From Rhodospirillales bacterium (GTDB taxonomy: Bacteria > Pseudomonadota > Gammaproteobacteria > Burkholderiales > Burkholderiaceae_D): DNA of 46,977 nt. The stretch is taken from contig CAJCID010000078.1 of NCBI GenBank assembly GCA_903970305.1, positions 1 through 46,977 on the forward strand, in the 5' to 3' direction. The notes beneath the pieces are model-generated. The model saw nothing but the letters and a program-made list of their open reading frames with translations, made no database searches and was not told where the DNA came from. Position 1 is the first letter of the stretch; every line of letters begins with the position of its first letter. Below, piece after piece: positions 1-7,409 of the stretch. The translations under genes and the position numbers were made by a program.

Positions 1-15
1 TGTATCCTGTTCCAT
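1..15 (-). CDS. Start of a leftward gene, 5' end only
   Basis: An ATG at 15-13 on the minus strand opens five codons (MEQDT) before the window ends. A strong Shine-Dalgarno GGAGG lies at 21-25, five bases upstream of the ATG. The gene would follow the MBOAT gene in the same direction and probably belongs to the same polysaccharide operon. Nothing can be said about its product. Confidence 0.45.
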
Positions 16-236
16 GGTGACCTCCGATGTAGTTTCTGTTCAAGGGATTGCTCGCAACAACCATTGAATCAGAAAGAGGTCACCACCTCAAAAGTGCGAA
101 ATATATGTTACGTCATCATTGCGTTGCGGCCCCGACAGTAAGTGGCTTGTGCAAGACGAACAGAAAGCAGAAGCAGTAACCTAGAAGGCTAATCGAGGTT
201 GCGGCGATCAGTTGCCGAGTGGTCATGCAAGACTCT
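16..236. other. Intergenic spacer
   Basis: This 221-base gap lies between the MBOAT stop codon and the start of the next leftward gene. Apart from the GGAGG ribosome-binding site at 21-25 I see no gene, clear terminator or repeat. Confidence 0.5.
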
Positions 237-1799
237 TCAGAATTGAAAGTAGAGAAAAGGGGACGGGGCCCTGCTATAGAAGACCCCTTGAACTACGAAC
301 GCAAAACTCAAAGAGATCGCTAAGAACCTGAGTCGCGGACCCATTTTCTGCGTGGGCGGGAAGCACCAGCATAACGCGGCAGCGATCAGAATAAGTCCGA
401 GTTCTTCCGCGATTCCCAAGACAGAATTTTGGCCGAGGAGTGGCATTCGGCCAACAGTGTGGACAAAATGAGGCAGGTGCGGAATTAGATTGCCGAGTTG
501 CTCAGGGATCACTAACCCCCTTCGTCCAGCCATCCCCTTGAGGATTGTCCAGGCACCTCCCAAGGTTTCCGCGCGAAAGACGACCCACGCAACAACGACG
601 CAAAGGAAGGTTAGCGTGGTACCAACAAATCCCTTAAGTCTCACAAGACGACGAGACTGCCGACGTCCCGCGCTCGAGGCCTTAAATGAGCCCCAGAGAT
701 GACACACTGCCAGGTAAGAGCCATGGAGCATCCCCCAATACACGAATGTCCAGTTCGCGCCATGCCAGAGCCCGCCGAGCGCCATCGTCGCGAATAGGTT
801 CCCGTACCGTCTTATCTCGCCGAGGCGGTTTCCTCCGAGAGGAATATAGAGGTAATCGCGCAGGAAGTGCGAAAGCGTTATGTGCCACCTCCGCCAGAAC
901 TCAATAATATTCGCTGACTTGTAAGGAGAGGCGAAATTCAGCGGTAACGCGATTCCAAAGAGCAGTGACACTCCGATCGCCATATCGGTATAGCCGGAAA
1001 AGTCAAAGTAAAGTTGGAACGTATAGCCCAATGCGCCGGCCCATCCTTCCAGGAAGGTAACGATTTGACCTCCGTCCGCCGCGGTGAACACTGGTCCTAC
1101 AAACTGCGCAAGTCCGTCGGCTATCACCACCTTCTTTGCCAATCCGATAAGGAAGGTGCTCAACCCGTGGAGAATTGAGACCTTGTCCGGCCGATATTTG
1201 GATCGATCGGCGAACTGGGGCATCATCTGGGAATGATGCAAGATTGGTCCTGCGATGAGGTGCGGGAAATAGGATACGAATAGCGCGTAATGATCCAACC
1301 GATATTCGCGCACATAACCCCTGTAGACGTCCACGAGAAACGCTATCTGCGTAAATGTGAAGAATGATATGCCTAGGGGTAATACGATCCGAAGGTAGGG
1401 CAAGTCAGCACTTGCAGCCGAGTCAATGATGCTGACGAAAAAATCTGCGTACTTGAAGTAACCGAGGAGAGCCAGATCCGCTACGATCGCGACTATCGTT
1501 AGGCGGCGTTTGTTCGCAGGGTTTGCGCTTCTCGCGATTAGGCGCCCAGCTGTGAAGTTAAATAGGATCGACCCTACGAGCAAAGGCACAAAGATAGGAT
1601 TCCACCAGCCATAAAACACCAAAGATGCGATGACCAGCCAACATGCAGCCACGGTCGTACTGGCGCTGCCGAGAAGAAAGAATCCGAGGACGACCACTCG
1701 ACCACTGGCAGATAGCCGATCAGGAAATCGGGTGAGTTGAACAGCATCTGTAGGTGTACGAGTTGATGGTGAAAGGAACGGCAGCGAGTTTCCGGTCAC
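237..1799 (-). CDS. MBOAT O-acyltransferase (AlgI-like), N-terminus frameshifted
   Basis: This is a multi-pass inner-membrane O-acyltransferase of the MBOAT/AlgI family, which moves acyl (usually acetyl) groups onto extracellular polysaccharides. The open frame is 520 residues. Family signatures are clear: FSGYTDMAIG, the FWRRWHITLSHFLRDYLYIPLGG-type region, and LGGLWHGANWTFVYWG with the likely catalytic His. The first 35 or so residues do not resemble the family. A natural family start (MLFNSPDFLIGYLPVV) is encoded from an ATG at 1747-1745 in another frame, and meets the body of the protein only if one copy of an 8-bp tandem repeat at 1691-1706 is removed. As written, the ATG frame stops after about 57 codons, and the long frame would need an unnatural upstream start. 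The gene is therefore probably inactive or variable in this genome, unless the duplication is an assembly error. It is last or near-last in a leftward operon with fkbM, an acetyltransferase and a GT2 gene. Confidence 0.85.
   Translation of the reverse strand: MTGNSLPFLSPSTRTPTDAVQLTRFPDRLSASGRVVVLGFFLLGSASTTVAACWLVIASLVFYGWWNPIFVPLLVGSILFNFTAGRLIARSANPANKRRLTIVAIVADLALLGYFKYADFFVSIIDSAASADLPYLRIVLPLGISFFTFTQIAFLVDVYRGYVREYRLDHYALFVSYFPHLIAGPILHHSQMMPQFADRSKYRPDKVSILHGLSTFLIGLAKKVVIADGLAQFVGPVFTAADGGQIVTFLEGWAGALGYTFQLYFDFSGYTDMAIGVSLLFGIALPLNFASPYKSANIIEFWRRWHITLSHFLRDYLYIPLGGNRLGEIRRYGNLFATMALGGLWHGANWTFVYWGMLHGSYLAVCHLWGSFKASSAGRRQSRRLVRLKGFVGTTLTFLCVVVAWVVFRAETLGGAWTILKGMAGRRGLVIPEQLGNLIPHLPHFVHTVGRMPLLGQNSVLGIAEELGLILIAAALCWCFPPTQKMGPRLRFLAISLSFAFVVQGVFYSRAPSPFLYFQF
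1691..1706. repeat. 8-bp tandem duplication causing a frameshift
   Basis: CGACCACT is present twice in direct tandem (1691-1698 and 1699-1706). Because 8 is not a multiple of three, the second copy separates the family-typical MBOAT start at 1747 from the body of the protein. Deleting one copy joins GYLPVV to VLGFFLLG, as in intact AlgI-like proteins. Confidence 0.9.
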
Positions 1800-1801
1800 T
1801 G

Positions 1802-1931
1802 GAGTCTCTCGGGGCTGGGTAGTCCAGGACGGAAACTGCGCTCTCTTGATTCAGCATGAAGCTCTGCCGCTTGAGACGTCAAATGTGGCGAATCAAGAAC
1901 TAAGCATTGCGAGTCCGGCCTGGAGAGACTC
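1802..1931 (-). other. Nested inverted repeats between fkbM and MBOAT genes
   Basis: The spacer between the fkbM stop codon and the MBOAT gene contains two nested perfect 9-bp inverted repeats. The outer arms are GAGTCTCTC at 1802-1810 and GAGAGACTC at 1923-1931. The inner arms are TCTTGATTC at 1844-1852 and GAATCAAGA at 1890-1898. A further pair, TCCAGG at 1823-1828 and CCTGGA at 1919-1924, lies between them, sharing two bases with the outer arm. The outer arm begins directly after the fkbM stop. In the leftward transcript this could fold into one long interrupted stem of about 130 nt. Its function is unknown; it could be an mRNA processing or attenuation element, or the remains of a small mobile repeat. 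Confidence 0.5.
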
Positions 1932-2726
1932 TTAGCCCTGAGCCTGCCGAACTGGAGTATTCGACTCGAGGTTAGATAGCACATCGTCCTTAACCCACAT
2001 AGCGTCCAGCCAAAGGGCACGACCCGAGTCATTGCTGCGGGTCCGATATAGTTGAAAGAGCCGCAGCGGTGTCGAACTGGTCAGCAATTGATGAACGTTG
2101 AAGAGATCTGCCTGACCGCGATAGAGGTCTCCGAGCGAGATTTCAGTGTAGAAGGCGTCTACCTTTGTTCGAAATGTTTCCAAGCCACCGGAAATGAGCA
2201 GCCCCTCGGCGCCTTGGACATCAGCCTTTACAAAGAGCGAGGAGTACTCTGGATACTCTGCGATCCAAGAATCCAGTGTCTGAATTGGGACAGCAATCAA
2301 TCCAGCATGTGATGTATCGTCACCAAAAAACCTCGTGTTGTCGTCCCCATTTTCAAGCAATGAACTCGTTTGCGAGTTCACATTTTGGAACATTGAGATC
2401 GTTCCGGTATCACGGCCCAGGGCTAACCTGTGAAGTTTCACCCGAGGCAGGCCCGAAAGCCGGGCCTCCAATTTCGAGAAGTTATCGGGAATCGGCTCAA
2501 ACGCATGAATCTGAACGGCCGGAAATTTACGCCGCATCGCGAGCACTGTTTCGCCGACATGGGCCCCTATGTCCAGGATAGCGGACGGACGGACCACTCC
2601 ACTGATCCTTCCCAGATCCTCAAATGGATCAGGCAGTCGGAAGACGTTGCTACGCACGAGTCGACCGCACTCAAAAATTGCTCTGCGCAGGGGTGGTGGT
2701 GCCCGCCCTATGATTTCCCGGATCAT
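1932..2726 (-). CDS. FkbM-family methyltransferase
   Basis: A 264-residue SAM-dependent methyltransferase of the FkbM family, which O-methylates sugars or polyketides. The SAM-binding glycine motif LDIGAHVGET is at residues 51-60, followed by the acidic AFEP motif near 75-78. The motif VKADVQGAEG near the middle is the usual FkbM (K)xDxEGxE-type block, here with Gln in place of the first Glu. There is no signal peptide, so it acts in the cytoplasm. Its place between an acetyltransferase and an MBOAT gene suggests methylation of a sugar in the exopolysaccharide repeat unit; the exact acceptor cannot be read from sequence. Confidence 0.87.
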   Translation of the reverse strand: MIREIIGRAPPPLRRAIFECGRLVRSNVFRLPDPFEDLGRISGVVRPSAILDIGAHVGETVLAMRRKFPAVQIHAFEPIPDNFSKLEARLSGLPRVKLHRLALGRDTGTISMFQNVNSQTSSLLENGDDNTRFFGDDTSHAGLIAVPIQTLDSWIAEYPEYSSLFVKADVQGAEGLLISGGLETFRTKVDAFYTEISLGDLYRGQADLFNVHQLLTSSTPLRLFQLYRTRSNDSGRALWLDAMWVKDDVLSNLESNTPVRQAQG

Positions 2727-2768
2727 GACTTATTGTCCAACTCACTAATAGATAAAGCAGTGAACCTC

Positions 2769-3383
2769 TCAGCGAGTCCGGGTCGATTCTGTGCCATGCC
2801 CCGTTCGCGCACCAAGTGATGTTTGATCATCACTCTGAACCAAAATCTCTCTTGATCTTAGGAATTTCGCGGGATTGCCGATCACGACGGTCCAAGGTGC
2901 AACGTCGCGGGTCACTACTGCACGCGCCCCGACCACCGCGCCATTTCCAACATTCACGCCAGGACCGACGAAGGCATCTGCCGCAATCCAGCACTCTGAG
3001 CCGACCTTAATGGGACGATACGTGAGAGGCATCGTTATGTCTGAATAGTCATGGGAACTCGTGCATAGCATCGAGTATTGCGAGATTACTGTCATGCGAT
3101 CGATTCGAACCATGGCGTGATTGTAGACCTCCACTTTTCGACCGATAGCAACGTGATCTTCGAGAATCAAATTCCACGGAATGAGAACCTTGAATCCGGG
3201 TAGGATCAAGCAGGAAGGTCCAATCTTGGCGCCCATCATCCTCAGAACCCAGATCCTCAACAGATTGCAAAATCCGGGCAAACCATAGCAAAGTGGGCTT
3301 CCCAGATAGGCCCAGAGTCCGCGACGAAGAAGCATGGACGCAGACCAACGAGTCTTACTTCGCGATAGATCAATCCGGGTCAC
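2769..3383 (-). CDS. Hexapeptide-repeat sugar O-acetyltransferase (WcaF-like)
   Basis: A 204-residue left-handed beta-helix acyltransferase. Residues from about 50 to 180 carry the isoleucine-patch hexapeptide repeats (for example GAKIGPSCLILPG, ILEDHVAIG, VGSECWIAADAFVGPGVNVGNGAVVGARAVVTRD), and the end of the domain reads VVIGNPAKF, typical of WcaF/NodL-type enzymes. The likely catalytic His is in SSHDYSD. It would acetylate a sugar nucleotide or lipid-linked sugar in the cytoplasm. Its start overlaps the stop of the upstream GT2 gene by 4 bp, which points to translational coupling. The C-terminal 25 residues after the helix are unremarkable and charged. Confidence 0.86.
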   Translation of the reverse strand: MTRIDLSRSKTRWSASMLLRRGLWAYLGSPLCYGLPGFCNLLRIWVLRMMGAKIGPSCLILPGFKVLIPWNLILEDHVAIGRKVEVYNHAMVRIDRMTVISQYSMLCTSSHDYSDITMPLTYRPIKVGSECWIAADAFVGPGVNVGNGAVVGARAVVTRDVAPWTVVIGNPAKFLRSREILVQSDDQTSLGARTGHGTESTRTR

Positions 3384-4162
3384 TGAAATTTTCTTGCGCT
3401 CCTGTGGCGGACTAGGGAGTAAACACGGGGTGCTGTTGCGCGTACGCCTGCAGCTACTAAGTACAGCAACCGGATTCCAATCGCCACAAGGAAGTTTAGG
3501 TGCAGTCGTTCAGTTTGGATCCTAAAGTTCTCCATACGACCTAGCCCTTGGCGTCTTTCAGAGACGCCCCCCTTCTTGAATACGCAAAGTGGGAAGTCAC
3601 ATCTCCTTATTTCGCATGCTCTGCGGAGGACTCGCACCGTGAAGTCGTAATCTCCCGCGATTCGGAAGCCCGGGTCGTACATCTGATCCGACGCGAGTGA
3701 ACAACGATATACCATCGCCTGGTGGTGGGTGAACATCCCGTACCAAAGGGTTCGGTGAGAGCGCGCGGGCTTCAAAGTGACGACGCCCGTCTCGGATTCC
3801 TCAAGTGCGTCACCGTAAAGAAAATCGATAGCGCGACCAGGTTCTCTGAGGATTTTCGAGAGGTCCGCTAACGTGCTATTAGACGCCAGTCGATCGCCTG
3901 CATTTAGGAACAAGAGGTATTCCCCCCGAGCGAGAGCAATACCCTTATTCATCGCGTCAAAGATTCCTGAATCGTGCTCCGACAGATAGCGCAGTTTCGG
4001 ATGTGACGATTCTCTGACCGCCTCCTGGGTTCCGTCGGTCGAGCCTCCATCGACGACAATCCACTCGAAGTCTTGAGTATTCTGTCCAGCGAGATTCCGA
4101 CGCGTGGAAATGAAATTCTCTCGATCGTTAAGCACTACGGTGATGATCGATAGAAGGCACAC
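3380..4162 (-). CDS. Family 2 glycosyltransferase
   Basis: A 260-residue GT-A fold glycosyltransferase. The N-terminal SIITVVLND leads into the nucleotide-binding IVVDGGSTDGTQE motif, and the metal-binding region reads LFLNAGDRL. It most resembles WcaA/WcaE-type enzymes of colanic-acid-like pathways. The start is a GTG at 4162-4160, because an in-frame stop lies six codons upstream; no good ribosome-binding site is visible. It is the first gene of the leftward operon and overlaps the acetyltransferase gene by 4 bp. The donor sugar cannot be assigned. Confidence 0.87.
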   Translation of the reverse strand: MCLLSIITVVLNDRENFISTRRNLAGQNTQDFEWIVVDGGSTDGTQEAVRESSHPKLRYLSEHDSGIFDAMNKGIALARGEYLLFLNAGDRLASNSTLADLSKILREPGRAIDFLYGDALEESETGVVTLKPARSHRTLWYGMFTHHQAMVYRCSLASDQMYDPGFRIAGDYDFTVRVLRRACEIRRCDFPLCVFKKGGVSERRQGLGRMENFRIQTERLHLNFLVAIGIRLLYLVAAGVRATAPRVYSLVRHRSARKFQ

Positions 4163-4505
4163 GATAGGGTAATTGGATTAAGTCTGCACTTGAATTGAAG
4201 CTGGGATTTGCGATGGGGGAGCGAAACGCAACACTCACGCTCCCTCGTATTGTATTTCGCTAATGTTTCAGTTTGAACATAGCGTCGAACGCTCGTCTTA
4301 CAAAGCACCGCTACTAGATGTTCGGACCGTATAGTTACCGAGAAAACCCAAGAACCTAGAGCGCCGGCCCTCAACAGCTTTGTAATCGGTCTTTCAAAAG
4401 CCCCACGGGGCGCCGACCGCGATACATGATACTGAAACAAACCGGTCGCAAAATGAGTAGCTGCTCAAATTTCCTACCTCCGCTCCGGAATTCCCCTAGG
4501 CCCGC
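4163..4505. other. Divergent intergenic region between two operons
   Basis: These 343 bases separate the leftward glycosyltransferase operon from the rightward ExbB-fusion operon and must hold promoters for both, though I could not assign boxes with confidence. A perfect 7-bp hairpin stem (GGGAGCG at 4218-4224, CGCTCCC at 4239-4245) with a 14-base loop lies near the left end. A short GCCCC/GGGGC palindrome lies near 4393-4404. A 101-codon minus-strand open frame spans this region but resembles no protein and was not called. Confidence 0.5.
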
Positions 4506-6257
4506 ATGAAACACACCCTTTGGCTAGTGCTGTTTATCTTCGGCACATCTCTGTCAGACGCTTCGCACGCGAATTGGAATGGGGACTGGGCGAGTCGGCA
4601 GAAGATCCAACTGAACACTTCGGCCGATGGGGCGTCAACCCAAACCGTAGTCGATTCTGAACCCATACTCGTCCGTCTCCATACGGGAAACTTCGCCTTC
4701 GCGGATGCGAAGGCAGACGGCTCCGACCTGCGATTCATCGCAGAGGACGACAAGACACCGCTGAAGTTTCACATCGAGAGCTACGACAGTCTCACCGAGG
4801 TGGCCCTGATCTGGGTGACCGTGCCGAAACTCGCTCCGGCCAGCAAGGACAATTTCATTTGGCTGTATTACAACAATCCTAAGGCACCTGCGGCAGGTGA
4901 CGCCAAATCGACCTACGATGCGAGCCAAGCCGTAATTTTCCACTTTGCCGAGCCCGCCGGTCCTCCCCATGATGCTACGGCTTATGGGAATAACGCAGAC
5001 ACCTCATCGGCAACCAACAGCCCTAGCAGCCTAATTGGTGCTGGTGTAACCCTAAATGGCTCCTCCAAGATCACGCTTCCCGCTTCACCTTCCTTGAAGA
5101 TTGGGGGAAATGGCATCACGGTTTCAATGTGGATCAAAGCGGACGGGGCCGCCCAAGACGCTGTGCTCTTTCGCCAGGTGGATGGTGCAAACTCTGTTGC
5201 CTTGCTACTGCAATCCAACAAATTGGTTGGTCAGATCAATACAGCGAATGTGCAGTCGTCGGTGGACGTCACCTCTGGCGCGTGGCACCACTTAGCGCTC
5301 GTTGCAAAAGACCAACTCGCGATCTATCTGGATGGTCAGAAAGTAGGAGAGACTCCGGCGGCGGCGCCCGGGATTGCGGGCTCAATCGAGATCGGTCAGG
5401 GCTTCAAGGGTGATCTCGACGAGTTCGAACTAAGCTACACACAGCGCAGCGCGGATTGGATCCGTGTTGCCGCTCTCGGACAAGGCGTCGATCAGAAGCT
5501 CGTGACCTACGGAGCTGGCGAAGGTGGCGACGAATCGAGCAGTCCATCCTATTTCAAGATCCTGCTCGGCTCTGTAACACTCGATGGCTGGGTGGTGATC
5601 GGAATACTGATGGTCATGATGGTGATCAGCGTCTCGGTGATGGTGACAAAGTCAATCTTTGTGACTCGCACGGGACGTGCTAATCAGGATTTCAAGGAAG
5701 AATTTGGCGCATTGGGTCGGGATCTCACCGCGCTCGCCAAGCCTGCTGCCGCTACCAGCACCAAGGGCAAGATTCAAGGGCCAGTCCGTTCCATGTCGTC
5801 TATGTACCGGATCTATGAAGTCGGAACGATCGAACTACGCAAAAGACTCGTGAGCTATAAGGAAGCCGGCAAGGCGCTCATACTCAGCCCACAGTCGATC
5901 GATGCCATTCGTGCGTCCCTCGATGCGACTCTAATTCGAGAACTGCAGCGCTTGAACGCTCAAATGGTTCTGCTCACGATCGCGATCGCGGGAGGACCGT
6001 TCCTTGGCCTATTGGGCACCGTGGTTGGAGTAATGATCACCTTCGCAGCGATTGCGGCCGCAGGCGACGTCAATGTGAATGCGATCGCCCCAGGGATTGC
6101 CGCGGCACTCGTTGCAACCGTGGCCGGCCTGGGCGTCGCCATTCCCTCGCTTTTTGGCTACAACTATTTGGCAAGCAAGATCAAGGAGTTGACCACCGAC
6201 ATGCAGGTCTTCGTCGATGAGTTCATTACCCGCCTGGCCGAAAACTACTCCGAGTAG
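4506..6257 (+). CDS. Secreted DUF2341/LamG domain fused to an ExbB/TolQ/MotA proton channel
   Basis: A 583-residue fusion protein. Residues 1-22 form a signal peptide ending SHA. Residues about 25-125 match the DUF2341 domain (AKADGSDLRF, LIWVTVPKL, WLYYNNP). Residues about 178-330 form a LamG/concanavalin-type lectin domain (VSMWIKADG, GAWHHLALV, LAIYLDGQKVG, GDLDEFELSYTQRSADWI). TM1 is at about 359-383, then a cytoplasmic loop, then TM2 (about 486-520, GLLGTVVGVM) and TM3 (about 528-555). The channel part would use proton flow with ExbD to drive TonB. The TM3 motif reads GIAAALVAT, so the glutamate of E. coli ExbB (Glu176 in GIAEALLAT) is Ala533 here, while the two channel threonines (505, 538) are kept. 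It opens a block with exbD, a TonB gene, a porin and a coiled-coil protein. The periplasmic lectin part could bind glycan or peptidoglycan; its ligand is unknown. Confidence 0.88.
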   Translation: MKHTLWLVLFIFGTSLSDASHANWNGDWASRQKIQLNTSADGASTQTVVDSEPILVRLHTGNFAFADAKADGSDLRFIAEDDKTPLKFHIESYDSLTEVALIWVTVPKLAPASKDNFIWLYYNNPKAPAAGDAKSTYDASQAVIFHFAEPAGPPHDATAYGNNADTSSATNSPSSLIGAGVTLNGSSKITLPASPSLKIGGNGITVSMWIKADGAAQDAVLFRQVDGANSVALLLQSNKLVGQINTANVQSSVDVTSGAWHHLALVAKDQLAIYLDGQKVGETPAAAPGIAGSIEIGQGFKGDLDEFELSYTQRSADWIRVAALGQGVDQKLVTYGAGEGGDESSSPSYFKILLGSVTLDGWVVIGILMVMMVISVSVMVTKSIFVTRTGRANQDFKEEFGALGRDLTALAKPAAATSTKGKIQGPVRSMSSMYRIYEVGTIELRKRLVSYKEAGKALILSPQSIDAIRASLDATLIRELQRLNAQMVLLTIAIAGGPFLGLLGTVVGVMITFAAIAAAGDVNVNAIAPGIAAALVATVAGLGVAIPSLFGYNYLASKIKELTTDMQVFVDEFITRLAENYSE

Positions 6258-6263
6258 AGAACC

Positions 6264-6269
6264 GAGGAG
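6264..6269 (+). promoter_or_regulatory. Ribosome-binding site of exbD
   Basis: GAGGAG lies eight bases upstream of the ATG at 6278 and supports that start. Confidence 0.6.
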
Positions 6270-6277
6270 CGCCTCTC

Positions 6278-6682
6278 ATGCAGGTCCAGTCAGAACAGAA
6301 GCCGTACGACGACATCAATGTCACCCCCATGCTCGACCTGGCTTATGTGCTTCTCGTCATTTTCATCATCATGACCACGGCATCCGTGCAGGGGATTAAA
6401 GTCAATTTACCCAAAGCTAGCGCTTCGCCGAGTCTGGCAAAGCCTCAGACCAAAGCGATTACGATTCGCGAAGATGGTCAAGTTTTTCTGGATACTTATC
6501 CAGTGACCATGGCAGAGCTCGAGGACCGCCTGCGACAACAAAAGGCCGTCAATCCAAACTTCCCAGTGGTGGTTAAGGGGGACGCCAAAGTCCAGTACGA
6601 GAAAGTTGTGGATGTCCTCGATCTTCTCGGAAGACTCGACATCACGCAACTTGGCCTGGTCACGCAACGTCTTGTCAAATGA
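6278..6682 (+). CDS. exbD: ExbD/TolR-type biopolymer transport protein
   Basis: A 134-residue single-pass inner-membrane protein. The N-terminal cytoplasmic stretch ends in DDINVTPMLDLAYVLLVIF, in which Asp20 is the conserved proton-carrying aspartate of ExbD/TolR. After the membrane segment (about 21-40) comes the periplasmic domain with IKVNLPKA and a typical TolR-like fold (AITIREDGQVFLD, VVVKGDAKVQYEKVVDVLDLL). It follows the lectin-ExbB gene by 20 bases and precedes the TonB gene by 24, so the three should form one stator-transducer complex. Confidence 0.92.
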   Translation: MQVQSEQKPYDDINVTPMLDLAYVLLVIFIIMTTASVQGIKVNLPKASASPSLAKPQTKAITIREDGQVFLDTYPVTMAELEDRLRQQKAVNPNFPVVVKGDAKVQYEKVVDVLDLLGRLDITQLGLVTQRLVK

Positions 6683-6706
6683 CGTTCGGGAGAGGCGGCT
6701 TGAGCC

Positions 6707-7363
6707 ATGGAGACTAGCTCGTCTGCCCGGAAGTGGCTGACTCGTTCAATCATCGTCGTAGTGGTCTTGGCGACGATAGTCGGGGTCGTAAGTGTTATCC
6801 GGAGTTTCCTTGGAACGGCAGAGCAGCCCAAGCAGATAGTGCATAACATCTCTCTGATTAAGCAGCCCCCACCACCGCCGCCGAAGCCTCCCGAGAAGCC
6901 ACCAGAACCTCCCAAGGTGAAGGAAGAGGTCAAGGTCCCGCAGGATGAACCGAAACCGGCGGACAAGCCAGCGGACGACAAACCACCCTCGGACAAGCCC
7001 CTGGCTGTTGACGCCCAGGGCAGTGCGGGCTCGGATAATTTTGGACTCGCGGGGCGCATCGGAGGAAAGGATCTTCTGTCGACAGGCGGCGGCGGGGGCG
7101 CTTACTACACAGGCCTGATCCAGCGGCAATTTTACGAAGCGCTCGCGCGCAACAAGAAGATTCAGCGACAGGATTTCCGGATCGTGGTCAAGATTCTCCT
7201 TGGAAGTGACGGCCGGGTACAGAAAGCTAACGTCATCACGGGATCAGGTAACAAGGAGCTCGACGAGCAGATACAGGCTGCACTTGCGGACCTACCTCCC
7301 CTGAAGGAAGTACCTCCTGCAAATCTGCGGGAAGTTGAGATCAGACTGACCAATCGAACCTGA
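6707..7363 (+). CDS. TonB-family energy transducer
   Basis: A 218-residue TonB-like protein. A cytoplasmic N-terminus of about 12 residues leads to one membrane anchor (about 13-33, rich in V and I). A proline- and lysine-rich periplasmic spacer (about 49-95, PPPPPKPPEKPPEPPK) is followed by a glycine-rich hinge (TGGGGGAYYTG) and a C-terminal TonB domain (about 140-218, VKILLGSDGRVQKANVITGSG). It would carry energy from the ExbB/ExbD channel to an outer-membrane partner. The next gene encodes a putative porin rather than a classical TonB-dependent receptor with plug domain; no such receptor is seen in the window. Confidence 0.9.
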   Translation: METSSSARKWLTRSIIVVVVLATIVGVVSVIRSFLGTAEQPKQIVHNISLIKQPPPPPPKPPEKPPEPPKVKEEVKVPQDEPKPADKPADDKPPSDKPLAVDAQGSAGSDNFGLAGRIGGKDLLSTGGGGGAYYTGLIQRQFYEALARNKKIQRQDFRIVVKILLGSDGRVQKANVITGSGNKELDEQIQAALADLPPLKEVPPANLREVEIRLTNRT

Positions 7364-7409
7364 AGTGTCCCCCAGTCACGTAACCAGCCTCTCTATCGCG
7401 GATGTCTCG

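Noticed and set aside
4135-4440. 101-codon minus-strand open frame upstream of the GT2 gene
   Set aside because: It resembles no family, lacks a ribosome-binding site and overlaps the GT2 start; it looks like chance open frame in a promoter region.
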